In this document: positions 24,490-35,253 of the stretch, in pieces
How positions within the stretch are numbered: position 1 is the first letter of the stretch
Layout: every line of letters begins with the position of its first letter
DNA from: Myxococcus llanfairpwllgwyngyllgogerychwyrndrobwllllantysiliogogogochensis
Lineage (GTDB): Bacteria > Myxococcota > Myxococcia > Myxococcales > Myxococcaceae
Direction: 5' to 3'
Assembly: GCF_006636215.1 (NCBI RefSeq)
Contig: NZ_VIFM01000075.1
Coordinates: forward strand, 1 to 43,331
DNA length: 43,331 nt
Notes under the pieces: model-generated
The model's database searches: none
What the model was told of the DNA's origin: nothing
The model's input: the letters and a program-made list of their open reading frames with translations, nothing else
Made by a program: the position numbers and the translations under genes

Positions 24490-26304
24490 GTGATCCCGGA
24501 ACACAAGATCCAGGAAGTCCTCGAGCGTGTAGACCTCGTGGGCCTCATCTCCCGACATGTGGAGCTGAAGAAGGCGGGCCGCGAGTGGAAGGGGCGCTGT
24601 CCCTTCCATCAGGAGAAGACCCCCTCCTTCTACGTGGTGCCGGAGAAGCACTTCTATTTCTGCCACGGCTGCCGGGCCAGCGGGGACGCGGTGTCCTTCG
24701 TCCAGCGCTACCTGGGCAAGACGTTCCTCGACGCGGTGAGGGATCTGGCGCGCGAGCTGGGCATCGACCTGGAGGCGCAGCAGGACCCGGGCATGCGCGA
24801 GCGCCAGCAGCTCAAGGAGGCCACGGACCTGGCCGCCGAGCACTTCCGCTCCACCCTCTGGCAGGACGAGGGCCGCTCCGCGCGGGCCTACATCGCCAGT
24901 CGTGGCGTGTCGGAAGAGACGGCGCAGTCCTTCGGCCTGGGCTGGGCGCCCAACGCCTGGAGCACGCTCGCGGAGCGCTTTCAAAAGACAGGCATGCTGG
25001 ACTGGGCCATGAAGGCCGGGCTGGTGCTCAAGCGAAACACGGGAGACGGCTGCTACGACTTCTTCCGCAGCCGGCTGATGGTGCCCATCCGCGCGCCGGA
25101 GGGCCGCCCCATCGCCTTCGGTGGCCGCCTCGTCGGCGCCGAGGAAGGGCCCAAGTACCTCAACTCGCGCGAGTCCCGGCTCTTCAACAAGAGCGACACG
25201 CTCTTCGGCATGGACCAGGCGCGCGACGAGGTCCGCAAGCGCAAGGCCGCCGTCCTCGTGGAGGGCTACTTCGACTGCATCGGCCTGCATCAGGTGGGCG
25301 TGCGCCATGCCGTCGCGCTGTGCTCCACCAACCTCACCCCCGGCCACATGCAGGTGCTCAAGCGCGGCGAGGCCCGGGAGCTGGTGCTGCTCCTGGACGG
25401 GGACTCGGCGGGAATCGCGGCGGTGGAGCGACTCGCCGGTCCGCTGCTCGCCGCCGGGGCGACCGCCCGGGTGGCGCTGCTGCCCCAGGGGGATGATCCA
25501 GACGTCTTCGCGCGTCGAGAGGGAGCGGAGGGTGTGGAGCGGCTGCTGGAAAGCGCTCAACCGCTCACCGCCTACCTGTTCGCCTCCTTGCTGCCCCAGG
25601 GCAAGGGGGCGTCTTTCGAGGAGAAGATGGCGGCACTCGAGCGGCTCAAGCCCGTGGCGGCGCAGGTGCCCGTGGGACTGGTGCGCTCGTCGCTCTTCTC
25701 CGCCCTCGCGGAGCACTTCGGTTGGCGCTCCGCGGACGTGGAGGCCGCGCTGCGCAGCAAGGTGCCCCCCACGCCCAAGCCCGCCGCTTCGGCCTCGCAT
25801 GATGGCGGCCCCGCCGCGCCCGCTCGCCCGCTGCCCGAGAAGCCGCCCCCGCCCATGGAGGCGCTCTACGTGGCCTCCGTGCTGAGGGAGCCTCGCCTGC
25901 TCGGCAGGGATGTCTTTCGTGTCTGTGACGAGCTGTCCCACATGGGACTGCGCATGGCGCTCGCGCATGCCACGTCGGGCCAGGGCACCCAGGATGCGCT
26001 CTTCGAAGCAGGCGAGTCCGTGAAGCGCGCCATCGAAACGTCCTGGCGCCAGCTCCCCTCGGAAGGCCAGGAGCTCGAGCATGCGTTCTTCGCCATCTGC
26101 CGGGAAATCATGGTGCGGCGCATCGATGAGCGGCTCACTTATATAAAGCGCGCGACAGAGCAGACGCCGGGAGCGTTCGACCTCACGGAAGAGACGCGGC
26201 AACTGTTGTCGGAGCGCGTGGAACTACTGGCCCTCAAGAAGCGTGTCCTGGAGGAGCTCAAGCCCGCTTCCCCGGGAACAAAGGCGCCCATGCAACCGGT
26301 TTGA
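24490..26304 (+). CDS. dnaG: DNA primase
   Basis: A 604-residue primase that makes RNA primers at the replication fork with DnaB helicase. I start at the GTG at 24490 (MIPEHKIQEVLERVDLVGL), about 10 bases after GAGG; a GTG at 24481 is too close to that site. The zinc finger is complete: C37-P-F-H40 and C58-H-G-C61. The RNA-polymerase core and TOPRIM domain show VEGYFDCIGL (Glu258) and LLLDGDSAG (Asp303, Asp305). A Pro/Ala linker (about 430-465) leads to the helicase-interaction C-terminal domain, which ends with a helix in ELLALKKRVLEEL. The gene ends about 90 bp before rpoD. Confidence 0.96.
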   Translation: MIPEHKIQEVLERVDLVGLISRHVELKKAGREWKGRCPFHQEKTPSFYVVPEKHFYFCHGCRASGDAVSFVQRYLGKTFLDAVRDLARELGIDLEAQQDPGMRERQQLKEATDLAAEHFRSTLWQDEGRSARAYIASRGVSEETAQSFGLGWAPNAWSTLAERFQKTGMLDWAMKAGLVLKRNTGDGCYDFFRSRLMVPIRAPEGRPIAFGGRLVGAEEGPKYLNSRESRLFNKSDTLFGMDQARDEVRKRKAAVLVEGYFDCIGLHQVGVRHAVALCSTNLTPGHMQVLKRGEARELVLLLDGDSAGIAAVERLAGPLLAAGATARVALLPQGDDPDVFARREGAEGVERLLESAQPLTAYLFASLLPQGKGASFEEKMAALERLKPVAAQVPVGLVRSSLFSALAEHFGWRSADVEAALRSKVPPTPKPAASASHDGGPAAPARPLPEKPPPPMEALYVASVLREPRLLGRDVFRVCDELSHMGLRMALAHATSGQGTQDALFEAGESVKRAIETSWRQLPSEGQELEHAFFAICREIMVRRIDERLTYIKRATEQTPGAFDLTEETRQLLSERVELLALKKRVLEELKPASPGTKAPMQPV

Positions 26305-26312
26305 CTTCGCGT

Positions 26313-26342
26313 TTGTAAGAAACCCTGACTTTGCGGTAGATC
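26313..26342 (+). promoter_or_regulatory. possible internal promoter of rpoD
   Basis: TTGTAA (26313-26318), 18 bp, TAGATC (26337-26342) lie in a local A/T-rich stretch just after dnaG and about 55 bp before the rpoD ATG. A TTGACT at 26301 is another possible -35 element. An internal promoter would let rpoD be made apart from dnaG. Confidence 0.35.
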
Positions 26343-26396
26343 GGCCGGCTCGCCCCAGGCCTCAAGCCCCTGAATTTCTTAAGGAGAAGTACCCGA

Positions 26397-28514
<2,118 letters not shown>

Positions 28515-28523
28515 CGCCTTCCT

Positions 28524-28545
28524 GACGGCTCCACCATGAGCCGTC
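28524..28545 (+). terminator. first hairpin after rpoD
   Basis: An 8-bp stem (GACGGCTC / GAGCCGTC) with a 6-base loop, starting 10 bp after the stop. Confidence 0.5.
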
Positions 28546-28558
28546 ACGGGAAGTCCCG

Positions 28559-28598
28559 AGGCCCCCGCTCCTTCATGGACCGGGGGCCTTCGTGTTTC
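28559..28598 (+). terminator. Rho-independent terminator of the rpsU-rpoD cluster
   Basis: A 9-bp perfect stem (AGGCCCCCG / CGGGGGCCT, arms 28559-28567 and 28581-28589) is followed by TCGTGTTT, the nearest thing to a U-run in this part of the window. Confidence 0.7.
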
Positions 28599-28612
28599 TA
28601 GAGTCGGGCGCC

Positions 28613-29017
28613 GTGGCGCTCTCCAAGTCCAGGACGACGACGAAGACGAAGTCCCGAGTGGAACCCGAGGCGTCGGCTCCGCCGAAGCGTCCGCCCTTCT
28701 CCGAGGCGGTATGGCGCGCGGTACGCTCGATTCCGCGAGGCCAGGTGCGCTCGTACTCGCAGGTGGCGTTGTACGCGGGACGTCCCGGGGCGGCGCGCGG
28801 CGTGGGGCGCGAGATGACGAAGCTGCCGCCGGGACAGGAGCTGCCGTGGTGGCGTGTGACGAAGTCGGGAGGGACGCTGGCGTCCACGGTGGCGCATGAG
28901 CAGGCGAAGCGCCTGCGCGCCGAGGGCGTCACGGTGGAGCAGCGTGGGCAGGTGTTCCGGGTGAAGGTGGCCCAGGAGCCCGGGAAGCCCGCTCCCGCGT
29001 CCAAGCGAAAGCGCTGA
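28613..29017 (+). CDS. alkyltransferase-like (ATL) protein
   Basis: A 134-residue protein (GTG at 28613; a GTG at 28592 is possible but lies in the terminator). A basic tail precedes the DNA-binding domain of O6-methylguanine-DNA methyltransferase: VWRAVRSIPRGQVRSYSQVA with the flipping Tyr48, and the Arg-finger Arg62 in GAARGVGREM. The alkyl-acceptor motif PCHR is replaced by P78-W-W-R81, so it cannot remove alkyl groups. Known ATL proteins bind O6-alkylguanine and hand it to nucleotide excision repair; that role is likely here. A double Trp instead of the usual PWHR is unusual. The gene stands alone after the rpoD terminator. Confidence 0.88.
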   Translation: MALSKSRTTTKTKSRVEPEASAPPKRPPFSEAVWRAVRSIPRGQVRSYSQVALYAGRPGAARGVGREMTKLPPGQELPWWRVTKSGGTLASTVAHEQAKRLRAEGVTVEQRGQVFRVKVAQEPGKPAPASKRKR

Positions 29018-29084
29018 CTCAAGGCGCGCACAAAGCCTCACGCCGACGCGGGAGGCAGCGTCAAATCAGGGGGCCGAGTGGCGC

Positions 29085-29114
29085 TTGCCAGCAACGCATG
29101 CGCGGGGATATGCC
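29085..29114 (+). promoter_or_regulatory. putative promoter of the tRNA gene
   Basis: TTGCCA (29085-29090), 18 bp, TATGCC (29109-29114), with a predicted start about 20 bases before the mature tRNA. Confidence 0.4.
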
Positions 29115-29142
29115 ACCGGACACGCGGGTTGTTCACGCATGG

Positions 29143-29215
29143 GGGCCCTTAGCTCAGCGGTTAGAGCTGTCGGCTCATAACCGATTGGTCCCTGGTTCGA
29201 ATCCAGGAGGGCCCA
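29143..29215 (+). tRNA. tRNA with anticodon CAT, probably tRNA-Ile2 (lysidine type)
   Basis: The full cloverleaf can be drawn: acceptor GGGCCCT (29143-29149) with AGGGCCC (29208-29214), D stem GCTC/GAGC, anticodon stem GTCGG/CCGAT with loop CTCATAA (anticodon 29176-29178) and T stem CCTGG/CCAGG. The discriminator base is A29215; CCA is not encoded. The C-G pairs in the acceptor and the overall resemblance to E. coli ileX suggest tRNA-Ile(CAU) rather than elongator Met, but automatic tools often say Met. Its 3' end is the left attachment site of the island. Confidence 0.93.
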
Positions 29216-29219
29216 CTCC
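29190..29219 (+). repeat. left attachment site (attL), tRNA 3' end
   Basis: This 30-bp segment covers the T arm, acceptor 3' strand and four bases beyond. It is repeated exactly at 36309-36338. Weaker similarity continues on both sides (from CATAAC of the anticodon loop to CCCCCGC downstream). Confidence 0.9.
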
Positions 29220-29895
29220 CCTTCCCCCGCTTGGCCGATATACAGCTCCCCATTCAGGCCGAGAACCCTTGCTGGAGCCATAGGCCCGCGGCGCCGGAGC
29301 CACGTGAGAAGGCTCCACCTACGCGCCCGGAGTCCCCCAATGAGCCGCCGCCTCCTCCACCTGCGGTCCTCCGGATCAGCAGTGGCGAAGGTGCCCCAGG
29401 GCCCTCAGCCTCAATGCATCGGTGCAGCACAGCACGAAGGCGCCACCGGGTGCGCCGAGAATCCAGACACGCCACGTCAAGGATGAGGCATGTTCCCAAT
29501 GGCACATAAACCACACAAGAACATCCAGCCTATCGCAATCTAGTGCATCATCAGCCGTGGCAGCACCGAGACCCTCAACTCAACCCTGCATGCGCGAGAG
29601 TGGTTGAGGGCTCACCAGGATGAACTGGAACTGTCCTGCCCGGCAGCAGCACGACTGGGATTGTCCACCTGGCACCTGCACTCACTGCTCGATTCGCATG
29701 CCTTTCGTGAACACACTCTACACCATCTCAAATTGAGCTGCCTGGCATTAATCCCAACCAGGAGGCTTCACGGGGTGTGGCTCCGATGCTGAGCACGCTC
29801 CGAGGGAGCCTGCCGCCTGCCCAGCAACCAATCTTGGCATAAACGACTGAAATCACGAGTAGACTACTGCATACTCACCGAGGCAGTCACAGGCA

Positions 29896-32800
29896 CTACT
29901 CCTTTTTCCCACCACCTATCTTCGCCTCAGCAGTGAGTCGCGGCCGGAGGTCAAGAACCTTAGCTGCGACCCGCACGCTACCGCCCCATTTGTCGACGAT
30001 CCTAGCGGCCTCGGCGTCGAGCATCTTCCTCAACCCGTTGATGTCGAGTGTCTCGCCCGTATCTGGATTTTTCCAATTTTGGTTGCTTGCGACAGTGACC
30101 AGAAGACATCCGGAACGACAGGTTTCAGCGGCCATGTATTTAGTCACCAACTGGTTATTGACCGTGTCACGCAGGTCGCGACCAGACCAGTGTTCACCGA
30201 TCTTAAGCTCAATCGTCCCTTGCTGGCCTGACGATGCTACGCGCAGTCGGATGTCCGTTTCCTTCTCGTCGGCAGTGACCGCTTCCTGGTCAACCGTGTA
30301 TATCCGGTTCGCTGCGTTCCGGAGTTGAAGCGCGATTACCTGGCGCATTGTCTTTTCGTCTTTAATGTTGCCCCAGGCGCCGCGCGGCGAGACATCTTGG
30401 AGCAACAAGTCGTCGAGATCATCGAGCCGGTCGACGAGCATTGCGAACATGTCGTCGCGAGTCATTGGGGGCGCGCTGCCGTAGCGATCTAGAATTGACA
30501 CCCCGGATTCGGTCAATACGCCACCGCTGACTTCTTCGGCCGCTTTCTCGCGGGCAAGCAAGGCAAGTCGATCACGAAAATCGGCGAACAATGGCTCTTT
30601 GACCATCTCAAGTTTGACTGCCCAAGCGTCGGTCCCCCTAGCGTCAAGGATCGCGCTGAGCAGCACGTTTCTCCCATCCTGTGCCCAATCCCGGGGGCCC
30701 GGGGAATAAGCCCCCTCGTGGGTAATGTCGTCTTGGATGCGCACATGCTTGTAGGAAAGTCGAGCTAGTCTCAACAGCAATGTTGGGGTGAAGCCTGACT
30801 TTCGCAGGTCGACGAGCAACTGTCCCTCTCGTTCACCGAACATCGTTCCGAAGACATTGATAGCGAATCCCGTCGCCCCAGGCGTGAGCGGCCCCAACAG
30901 CGTTTCGATAGCATTGGTTCCGCTTGCCGGATCAAGGCGCATCAGCGTCGTCAGCCAGACAGGCGTGAACACACCATCAGCGGAGCCCTTGAGGTAGTCC
31001 TCGGCCATGGCTCGGATGCGGTCCTGTATCGCACCATCGCCATGTTCAAGCAGAATTTCGAGCACGCGCACAAGGCGCTCGAGTAAAATCGTATTGTCCT
31101 CGCCGTCGCGCAGATTCCCAGAATGAGTATCTAGCCAAGCGCGCAGACGCGGAAGAAACAGATGCAGGACCGTAGCTGGCGCATGGCTTACATTCTGGAG
31201 CAGGATGCCTACGGAACTTTTCGCAGCAACCTCATCTAATTCAGCGGTCAGGTCAGGCCCGAGCGTCCGCTCAACCTCGGCCGGATGCGCGCGGGCGAGC
31301 GATTCGAGCCACGCAGGAAAGTCGCTCGGCTCGATCGGTGCGTAGCGCGTCGCGAGTTCGGCTTCTTCGATGGAAAGCTTGCGCGCCCAGTCGGGGTCCT
31401 CCGCTTCGGCGGCGATCGCGGCCAGTCCGAGTTGCCAACGAATGAGAAACGTTCCCCGTTCATCATCCGGCCTCTCGTAGCGAAGTGTCGGCCGATCTTC
31501 GCGCCAAATTGAGTGCATGCTCGTTCGCAGTTGGTCGGCAACATCTTTGCCGAAATGCTGCTCGATAAAACGTCGATTCCAACCCGACGCGCGGCTTTCA
31601 TCACCAGAACGCTGCATAGCCTGCCAGAGGTTCCAAGCAGTATTTCCTTTGCGGTCGGGACTGAAAGCGGTTCGGGGATGTTCTGCGACCTCACGCCAGA
31701 ACGCCACCCAATCCTCGCGATCCTTCGCCTTACGCCTTTCGGCAGCTTGCCGTTGCTCTTCGACCCGCGCGTTGAGCGCAATCTCTTCGGGATCGATCTT
31801 CCTTGGAGCAAGACACTGTTCGAACAGCGACATCAGGCTGGGCTCATCAGCGACATACCGCCTGAGACTTTCAATATATTCGCGCAGATCACCCGCGTCA
31901 TCCCGGACATCATACATCGAAACATAGAGCATCATCGCCCGCTCCGGAAGCGACTGGCTGCGATCGGCTAGAATCCGCCGCACCCAAACACCATCCTGCG
32001 CGTCATTCAGCTTGAGCGGACCGTCGTTCGAAACATTGCATACTCGTTTCCACGGATCGGCCTGGGGATGCATAGCTTCATTGAACGCATCATCAGCCCA
32101 GTAGACCGCCGCTCGCAGCGGTGGCGCTAGTTCGGCAAGCGCATTGCGCAGATCCTTTACATGTTTCTCGTTGGCACGGCCATCCCGATGGAGGCGCAGC
32201 GCGATCATCGAGGACCGCAGAACCGCGGCATCCGTATCACCCGCCCGGATAAGTCTCAGACAGACCGCAGCAAGCGCAGAAAGCAGGTATGGGCGTCTGC
32301 TAACAAGATGCGGCCATTGGTTCACCCAAACGAGGTTCTCGGCAACCAAGGCAGTAAAGCCGACGCGCAGTTCCGCTAGATAGCCTGGTTTGAACTCGAC
32401 TCTGGCAATTTCACTCGACAGCATCCAGCCAAGTTCGTCGACTGAGTTCCCCGTCTCTCGAAGTCCTTTCAAGATTTCATAGAGCCGGTCGGGCGCAATC
32501 TTCTGTGGGAACAGTCGGACGACTGCTGCGCGCACAACCTTCTCTGGCCAGTTCCCCGGTGCGTTCACAATGGATTGCGTGAGCGCCTCGAGTCGCGGAT
32601 CCTCAAGGCGCACTAACGCATCAATCGCGTCGAGACGCTCTCTATGCGTAGCAGAGACATCGTTCGCGATGTCATGGGCAACATCTGCGCATGCCGGTAT
32701 CGGTCCCGCGCCGATTAATTCGAGGAGTAGCCCGCGAACCTCGGGGTTCTCGATGGGCCCCTGCCACAGACCCAGTACATGGATCGCTAAGTCGGGTGAG

Positions 32801-34263
32801 GCGAAGCGATGCACCTGCACGCGAGGAACGTGCAGACCGCGCCACCCACCCTGGCCATAGTGCCGCACATAAGACTTCAACGCGTCGATGCGTTGCGGGA
32901 GCGGGAGCGATCCCGGATCGGCATGTTCAAGCAACACCTCGGGCTCACGGTCGCGCACCTCGGAGAAGATGCTCGACTGCTCCGCCGCGAGCCAAGCTGC
33001 AACGGGGCGCATTATCGGGCGGACGACCCTGATACCCTGATGCGTTTCTGCGAAAAGCAACCGCTTGACCTCCTTGATCGGCATGCCCTGCCCCAATCGG
33101 TCTTCGAGGCGTCGCGCGGCAAGGAATTCGACGACCGAGCGATGATGGAATCGGACGCGTCCATAGCTCGCGAACCCGAACAATGCGCGCTCAAGCAAGG
33201 TGTCGCGCTCCTCAGGCGTCCAGTCATGCAAGACCACAGATGGATCAAGTGCGGTCCCTGGATCGCCGCTCCGGTCAGCCTCCACGCTGAGACGAATTGT
33301 CAAACGGCGTGTGAGCAGTGCGGCGAGCGCGATTCGGCTCGCACCCTCAAATGACTTATCGGGAGACAACTGCGCCGGTTCGCGCCGGTCGGTGCGCGGC
33401 TTGAGTTTCACCCTGACATTTTGTGCCACCTGCTCGCGGTGGGTGCGGATGCGGCGATGCTCACGCCAATCCGCACAAAGCTCGATGAGGTCCTGTGGGC
33501 GGCGTGAGAACTCTTCGGCGTTGCGTGCACGGATATCGGCAAGGAGTGCCTCAGCATCATCGACACCCTCGATTGCTGCCATTTCCAGGATTTGCTCGTT
33601 GGACAAAGGCATCAAGGCGACACTGCGCCACACGGGGACGGTTCCCTTCTCCTTCTTGCTGGAATTCTGTCGCTGACGACCCATGGCAATGTCGGCAAAA
33701 GCATCGCCACTTGGAATCAACGCCACTGGCTCGGGCACAGGAAAATGCTTCTGGATGAGTTGTTTATCGACTGCAATCGGGCGCGTAGTACTGACGATCC
33801 GAACGCGGCCGAACTGGCCGGCTACAGCCTTACTCAAGCGCTTGAGCGCGAGATCGAATGAACCGAGAGTGAGCTTGAGTTCGTCAATCGAGTCGAGGAA
33901 AAAGGTGGCGACAGCAGATTGCGCCGCTCGCCACTCCTCAAACCTCGCCTCCTCGACTGGCGACAGCAAATCACACAGACTGGTGGTCGCGAGTTGCGCC
34001 AGCTCGAGGTGGAAAGCGGGCTCGCCTCGATCCCACAGCACCTGCTTCTGGGCCGCACATTCATAGGTCTTTCCGGCACCGGCTTCTGAGACAATCAGGA
34101 CACGCTGAGATTCAAGCAGTTTGTCCCAACCAAAGGCACCCGACCAACCCTTCTCGACCAGCATTGATGCCTGTTCAACGTCAATGTTCTTATCTTGGGA
34201 CAACTCGCGGAAGGTACGCTGAACCCTTGGCCTGGACACGCTTGATGAGTTGGTCGGCGGCAT
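29896..34263 (-). CDS. giant NACHT/STAND-like NTPase with C-terminal PD-(D/E)XK nuclease motif
   Basis: A 1455-residue protein, the main island cargo. Seen: Walker A VSEAGAGKT (Lys65-Thr66), Walker B FFLDSIDEL (121-129, Asp124, Asp127-Glu128), a sensor-type VRIVSTTRP (154-162), and the NACHT winged-helix signature RFHHRSVVEFLAA (371-383). About 900 residues of helical, HEAT-like sequence follow, with a charged coiled-coil-like stretch near 825-855. At the end, Asp1337 (TDIRL), Glu1352-Leu-Lys1354 (GTIELKI) and Gln1371 form a PD-(D/E)XK-type active site. Known STAND proteins use long repeats to sense a trigger and a fused effector to act, so I infer a DNA-cleaving defence protein. No Shine-Dalgarno sequence precedes the ATG; TACGAT 8 bases upstream suggests a leaderless mRNA. 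Not matched to a named system. Confidence 0.85.
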   Translation of the reverse strand: MPPTNSSSVSRPRVQRTFRELSQDKNIDVEQASMLVEKGWSGAFGWDKLLESQRVLIVSEAGAGKTYECAAQKQVLWDRGEPAFHLELAQLATTSLCDLLSPVEEARFEEWRAAQSAVATFFLDSIDELKLTLGSFDLALKRLSKAVAGQFGRVRIVSTTRPIAVDKQLIQKHFPVPEPVALIPSGDAFADIAMGRQRQNSSKKEKGTVPVWRSVALMPLSNEQILEMAAIEGVDDAEALLADIRARNAEEFSRRPQDLIELCADWREHRRIRTHREQVAQNVRVKLKPRTDRREPAQLSPDKSFEGASRIALAALLTRRLTIRLSVEADRSGDPGTALDPSVVLHDWTPEERDTLLERALFGFASYGRVRFHHRSVVEFLAARRLEDRLGQGMPIKEVKRLLFAETHQGIRVVRPIMRPVAAWLAAEQSSIFSEVRDREPEVLLEHADPGSLPLPQRIDALKSYVRHYGQGGWRGLHVPRVQVHRFASPDLAIHVLGLWQGPIENPEVRGLLLELIGAGPIPACADVAHDIANDVSATHRERLDAIDALVRLEDPRLEALTQSIVNAPGNWPEKVVRAAVVRLFPQKIAPDRLYEILKGLRETGNSVDELGWMLSSEIARVEFKPGYLAELRVGFTALVAENLVWVNQWPHLVSRRPYLLSALAAVCLRLIRAGDTDAAVLRSSMIALRLHRDGRANEKHVKDLRNALAELAPPLRAAVYWADDAFNEAMHPQADPWKRVCNVSNDGPLKLNDAQDGVWVRRILADRSQSLPERAMMLYVSMYDVRDDAGDLREYIESLRRYVADEPSLMSLFEQCLAPRKIDPEEIALNARVEEQRQAAERRKAKDREDWVAFWREVAEHPRTAFSPDRKGNTAWNLWQAMQRSGDESRASGWNRRFIEQHFGKDVADQLRTSMHSIWREDRPTLRYERPDDERGTFLIRWQLGLAAIAAEAEDPDWARKLSIEEAELATRYAPIEPSDFPAWLESLARAHPAEVERTLGPDLTAELDEVAAKSSVGILLQNVSHAPATVLHLFLPRLRAWLDTHSGNLRDGEDNTILLERLVRVLEILLEHGDGAIQDRIRAMAEDYLKGSADGVFTPVWLTTLMRLDPASGTNAIETLLGPLTPGATGFAINVFGTMFGEREGQLLVDLRKSGFTPTLLLRLARLSYKHVRIQDDITHEGAYSPGPRDWAQDGRNVLLSAILDARGTDAWAVKLEMVKEPLFADFRDRLALLAREKAAEEVSGGVLTESGVSILDRYGSAPPMTRDDMFAMLVDRLDDLDDLLLQDVSPRGAWGNIKDEKTMRQVIALQLRNAANRIYTVDQEAVTADEKETDIRLRVASSGQQGTIELKIGEHWSGRDLRDTVNNQLVTKYMAAETCRSGCLLVTVASNQNWKNPDTGETLDINGLRKMLDAEAARIVDKWGGSVRVAAKVLDLRPRLTAEAKIGGGKKE

Positions 34264-34271
34264 AAGAGGTC

Positions 34272-34277
34272 ATCGTA
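34272..34277 (-). promoter_or_regulatory. possible -10 box of the NTPase gene
   Basis: On the minus strand TACGAT ends 8 bases before the ATG, which would start the mRNA at or next to the start codon. No good -35 box is seen. Confidence 0.3.
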
Positions 34278-34341
34278 AACCAAAATGGAGCTATGAAGGC
34301 CTGGAGTTGCTTCAGTTTCGTGGCTCCCCCGCACATTGCGT

Positions 34342-34583
34342 GTGTAGAGCGACAGCAAAGTTGCCCCTCGCGACACTAAAACTGCCCCTCCTGCAGGGCC
34401 TCCGCCCGCAGCATCTGGAGGCAGTTCGCGATGGGAGAGTCAGTGAAGGACGTGGTACCCCGCCCGACGGCGAAGGTGCCGATGGTCGAGTAGGTTGTGG
34501 CGCGGCAGATGCGCGTGCTGGGGGAGGCCGGCTGGGGCGTCAAGGCCACGAACCAGTCAATGCGGATGAGACAGTGAGTTCAT
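34342..34583 (+). mobile_element. IS21-like element end, remnant
   Basis: Two direct repeats, AGCAAAGTTGCCCCTC (34354-34369) and ACTAAAACTGCCCCTC (34375-34390), 21 bp apart, resemble the multiple terminal repeats of IS21-family elements. The following 190 bp reads partly like coding sequence (VLGEAGWGVKATNQS in one frame) but is broken. It begins about 80 bp upstream of the NTPase start. Family assignment is tentative. Confidence 0.45.
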
Positions 34584-34587
34584 GAAA

Positions 34588-35013
34588 TTACTGCGCACTC
34601 TCCTGTGAGGTGGAGAGACGCGCGGGGTCGTTGCTCCAGACGGTGTTCGGCAGTGCCTGCGGCTTGGGTACACCTTGAGGATAGTGCTCGGGGCGAGCGG
34701 CGTAGGCGGCAGCGAGCACGTCGGCCCGAGCCGTGTTGCGCTCGGCAGCCAGGCTCTGGTGCACGTCGTAGGGTATGAGCAAGCCGAGGCCCGCGTGGTG
34801 ATGTTCTTGGTTTTACCAGCCGAAGAAGCCGCAGGCGAGCTGGGGGCAGCCGAAGACTGAGGGGAAGTCTGGTCGGTACGTCATCGTCTTGAGGTGAGCC
34901 TCGCTGAAAGGGTTGTCGTTGGAGACATGAGGTCTGGCGTGCGTCTTCGTAACGCCCAGGTCGGCCAATGGAGCTCCGAACCCACCAAGCCGCCAGTAGC
35001 GCAGCCAACCCAA
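34588..35013 (-). pseudogene. broken integrase-core (DDE) transposase, IS3-type
   Basis: The 3' part of a transposase of the rve/integrase-core class. Visible motifs are LADLGVTKTHARPHVSNDNP, then NPFSEAHLKTMTYRPDFPSV and NQEHHHAGLGLLIPYDVHQ. The reading frame is continuous, but a TAA at the Tyr of the usual WYN motif (near 34810) splits it into two open pieces. The 5' half with the first catalytic Asp residues is missing; similarity ends near LADLG. The element is dead. Confidence 0.8.
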
Positions 35014-35177
35014 GTGTGATTTTCACGCCTGCTCCCTCCGTCTCCCGTCGCGCGCGGTCTTCGGGCGCTGTAGGCAGGCGGTCAGCCTTCCGCGCCGGGC
35101 GGGGTCAACGAAGCCACGAGAGCGTGACGTCCCCTGAACGCTGCCCACGTCTGCCGGGATGATGCGGGCTCAACCGG

Positions 35178-35215
35178 TTCCGGTTCCGCCTATAAGGGCG
35201 GGAACCGGGAACCGA
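35178..35215. repeat. imperfect hairpin, left member of a diverged repeat pair
   Basis: GGTTCCGGTTCCGCC pairs imperfectly with GGGCGGGAACCGGGAACC. Bases 35186-35219 resemble 35982-36017 in the same orientation (shared TCCGCCTA, then AGG repeats of GGAACC), and the pair brackets the orphan gene. The remaining 35027-35253 shows nothing else. Confidence 0.6.
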
Positions 35216-35253
35216 CGCAGCCAAGCCATGTCGAAGGTGGATCCAGGTCCATT

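Noticed and set aside
23638..26202. Open frame of 854 codons opposite yqeY-like gene and dnaG
   Set aside because: Spans two real genes and their gap, with no domain; a GC-bias artefact.
29066..29281. Minus-strand peptide containing LLDSNQGPIGYEP over the tRNA
   Set aside because: This phrase is the well-known false translation of the antisense strand of a tRNA gene; it recurs at the tRNA fragment near 36300.
29220..29895. Short frames between the tRNA and the NTPase gene, considered as an integrase remnant
   Set aside because: None shows the Arg...His-x-x-Arg...Tyr pattern of tyrosine recombinases, a ribosome site or a domain.
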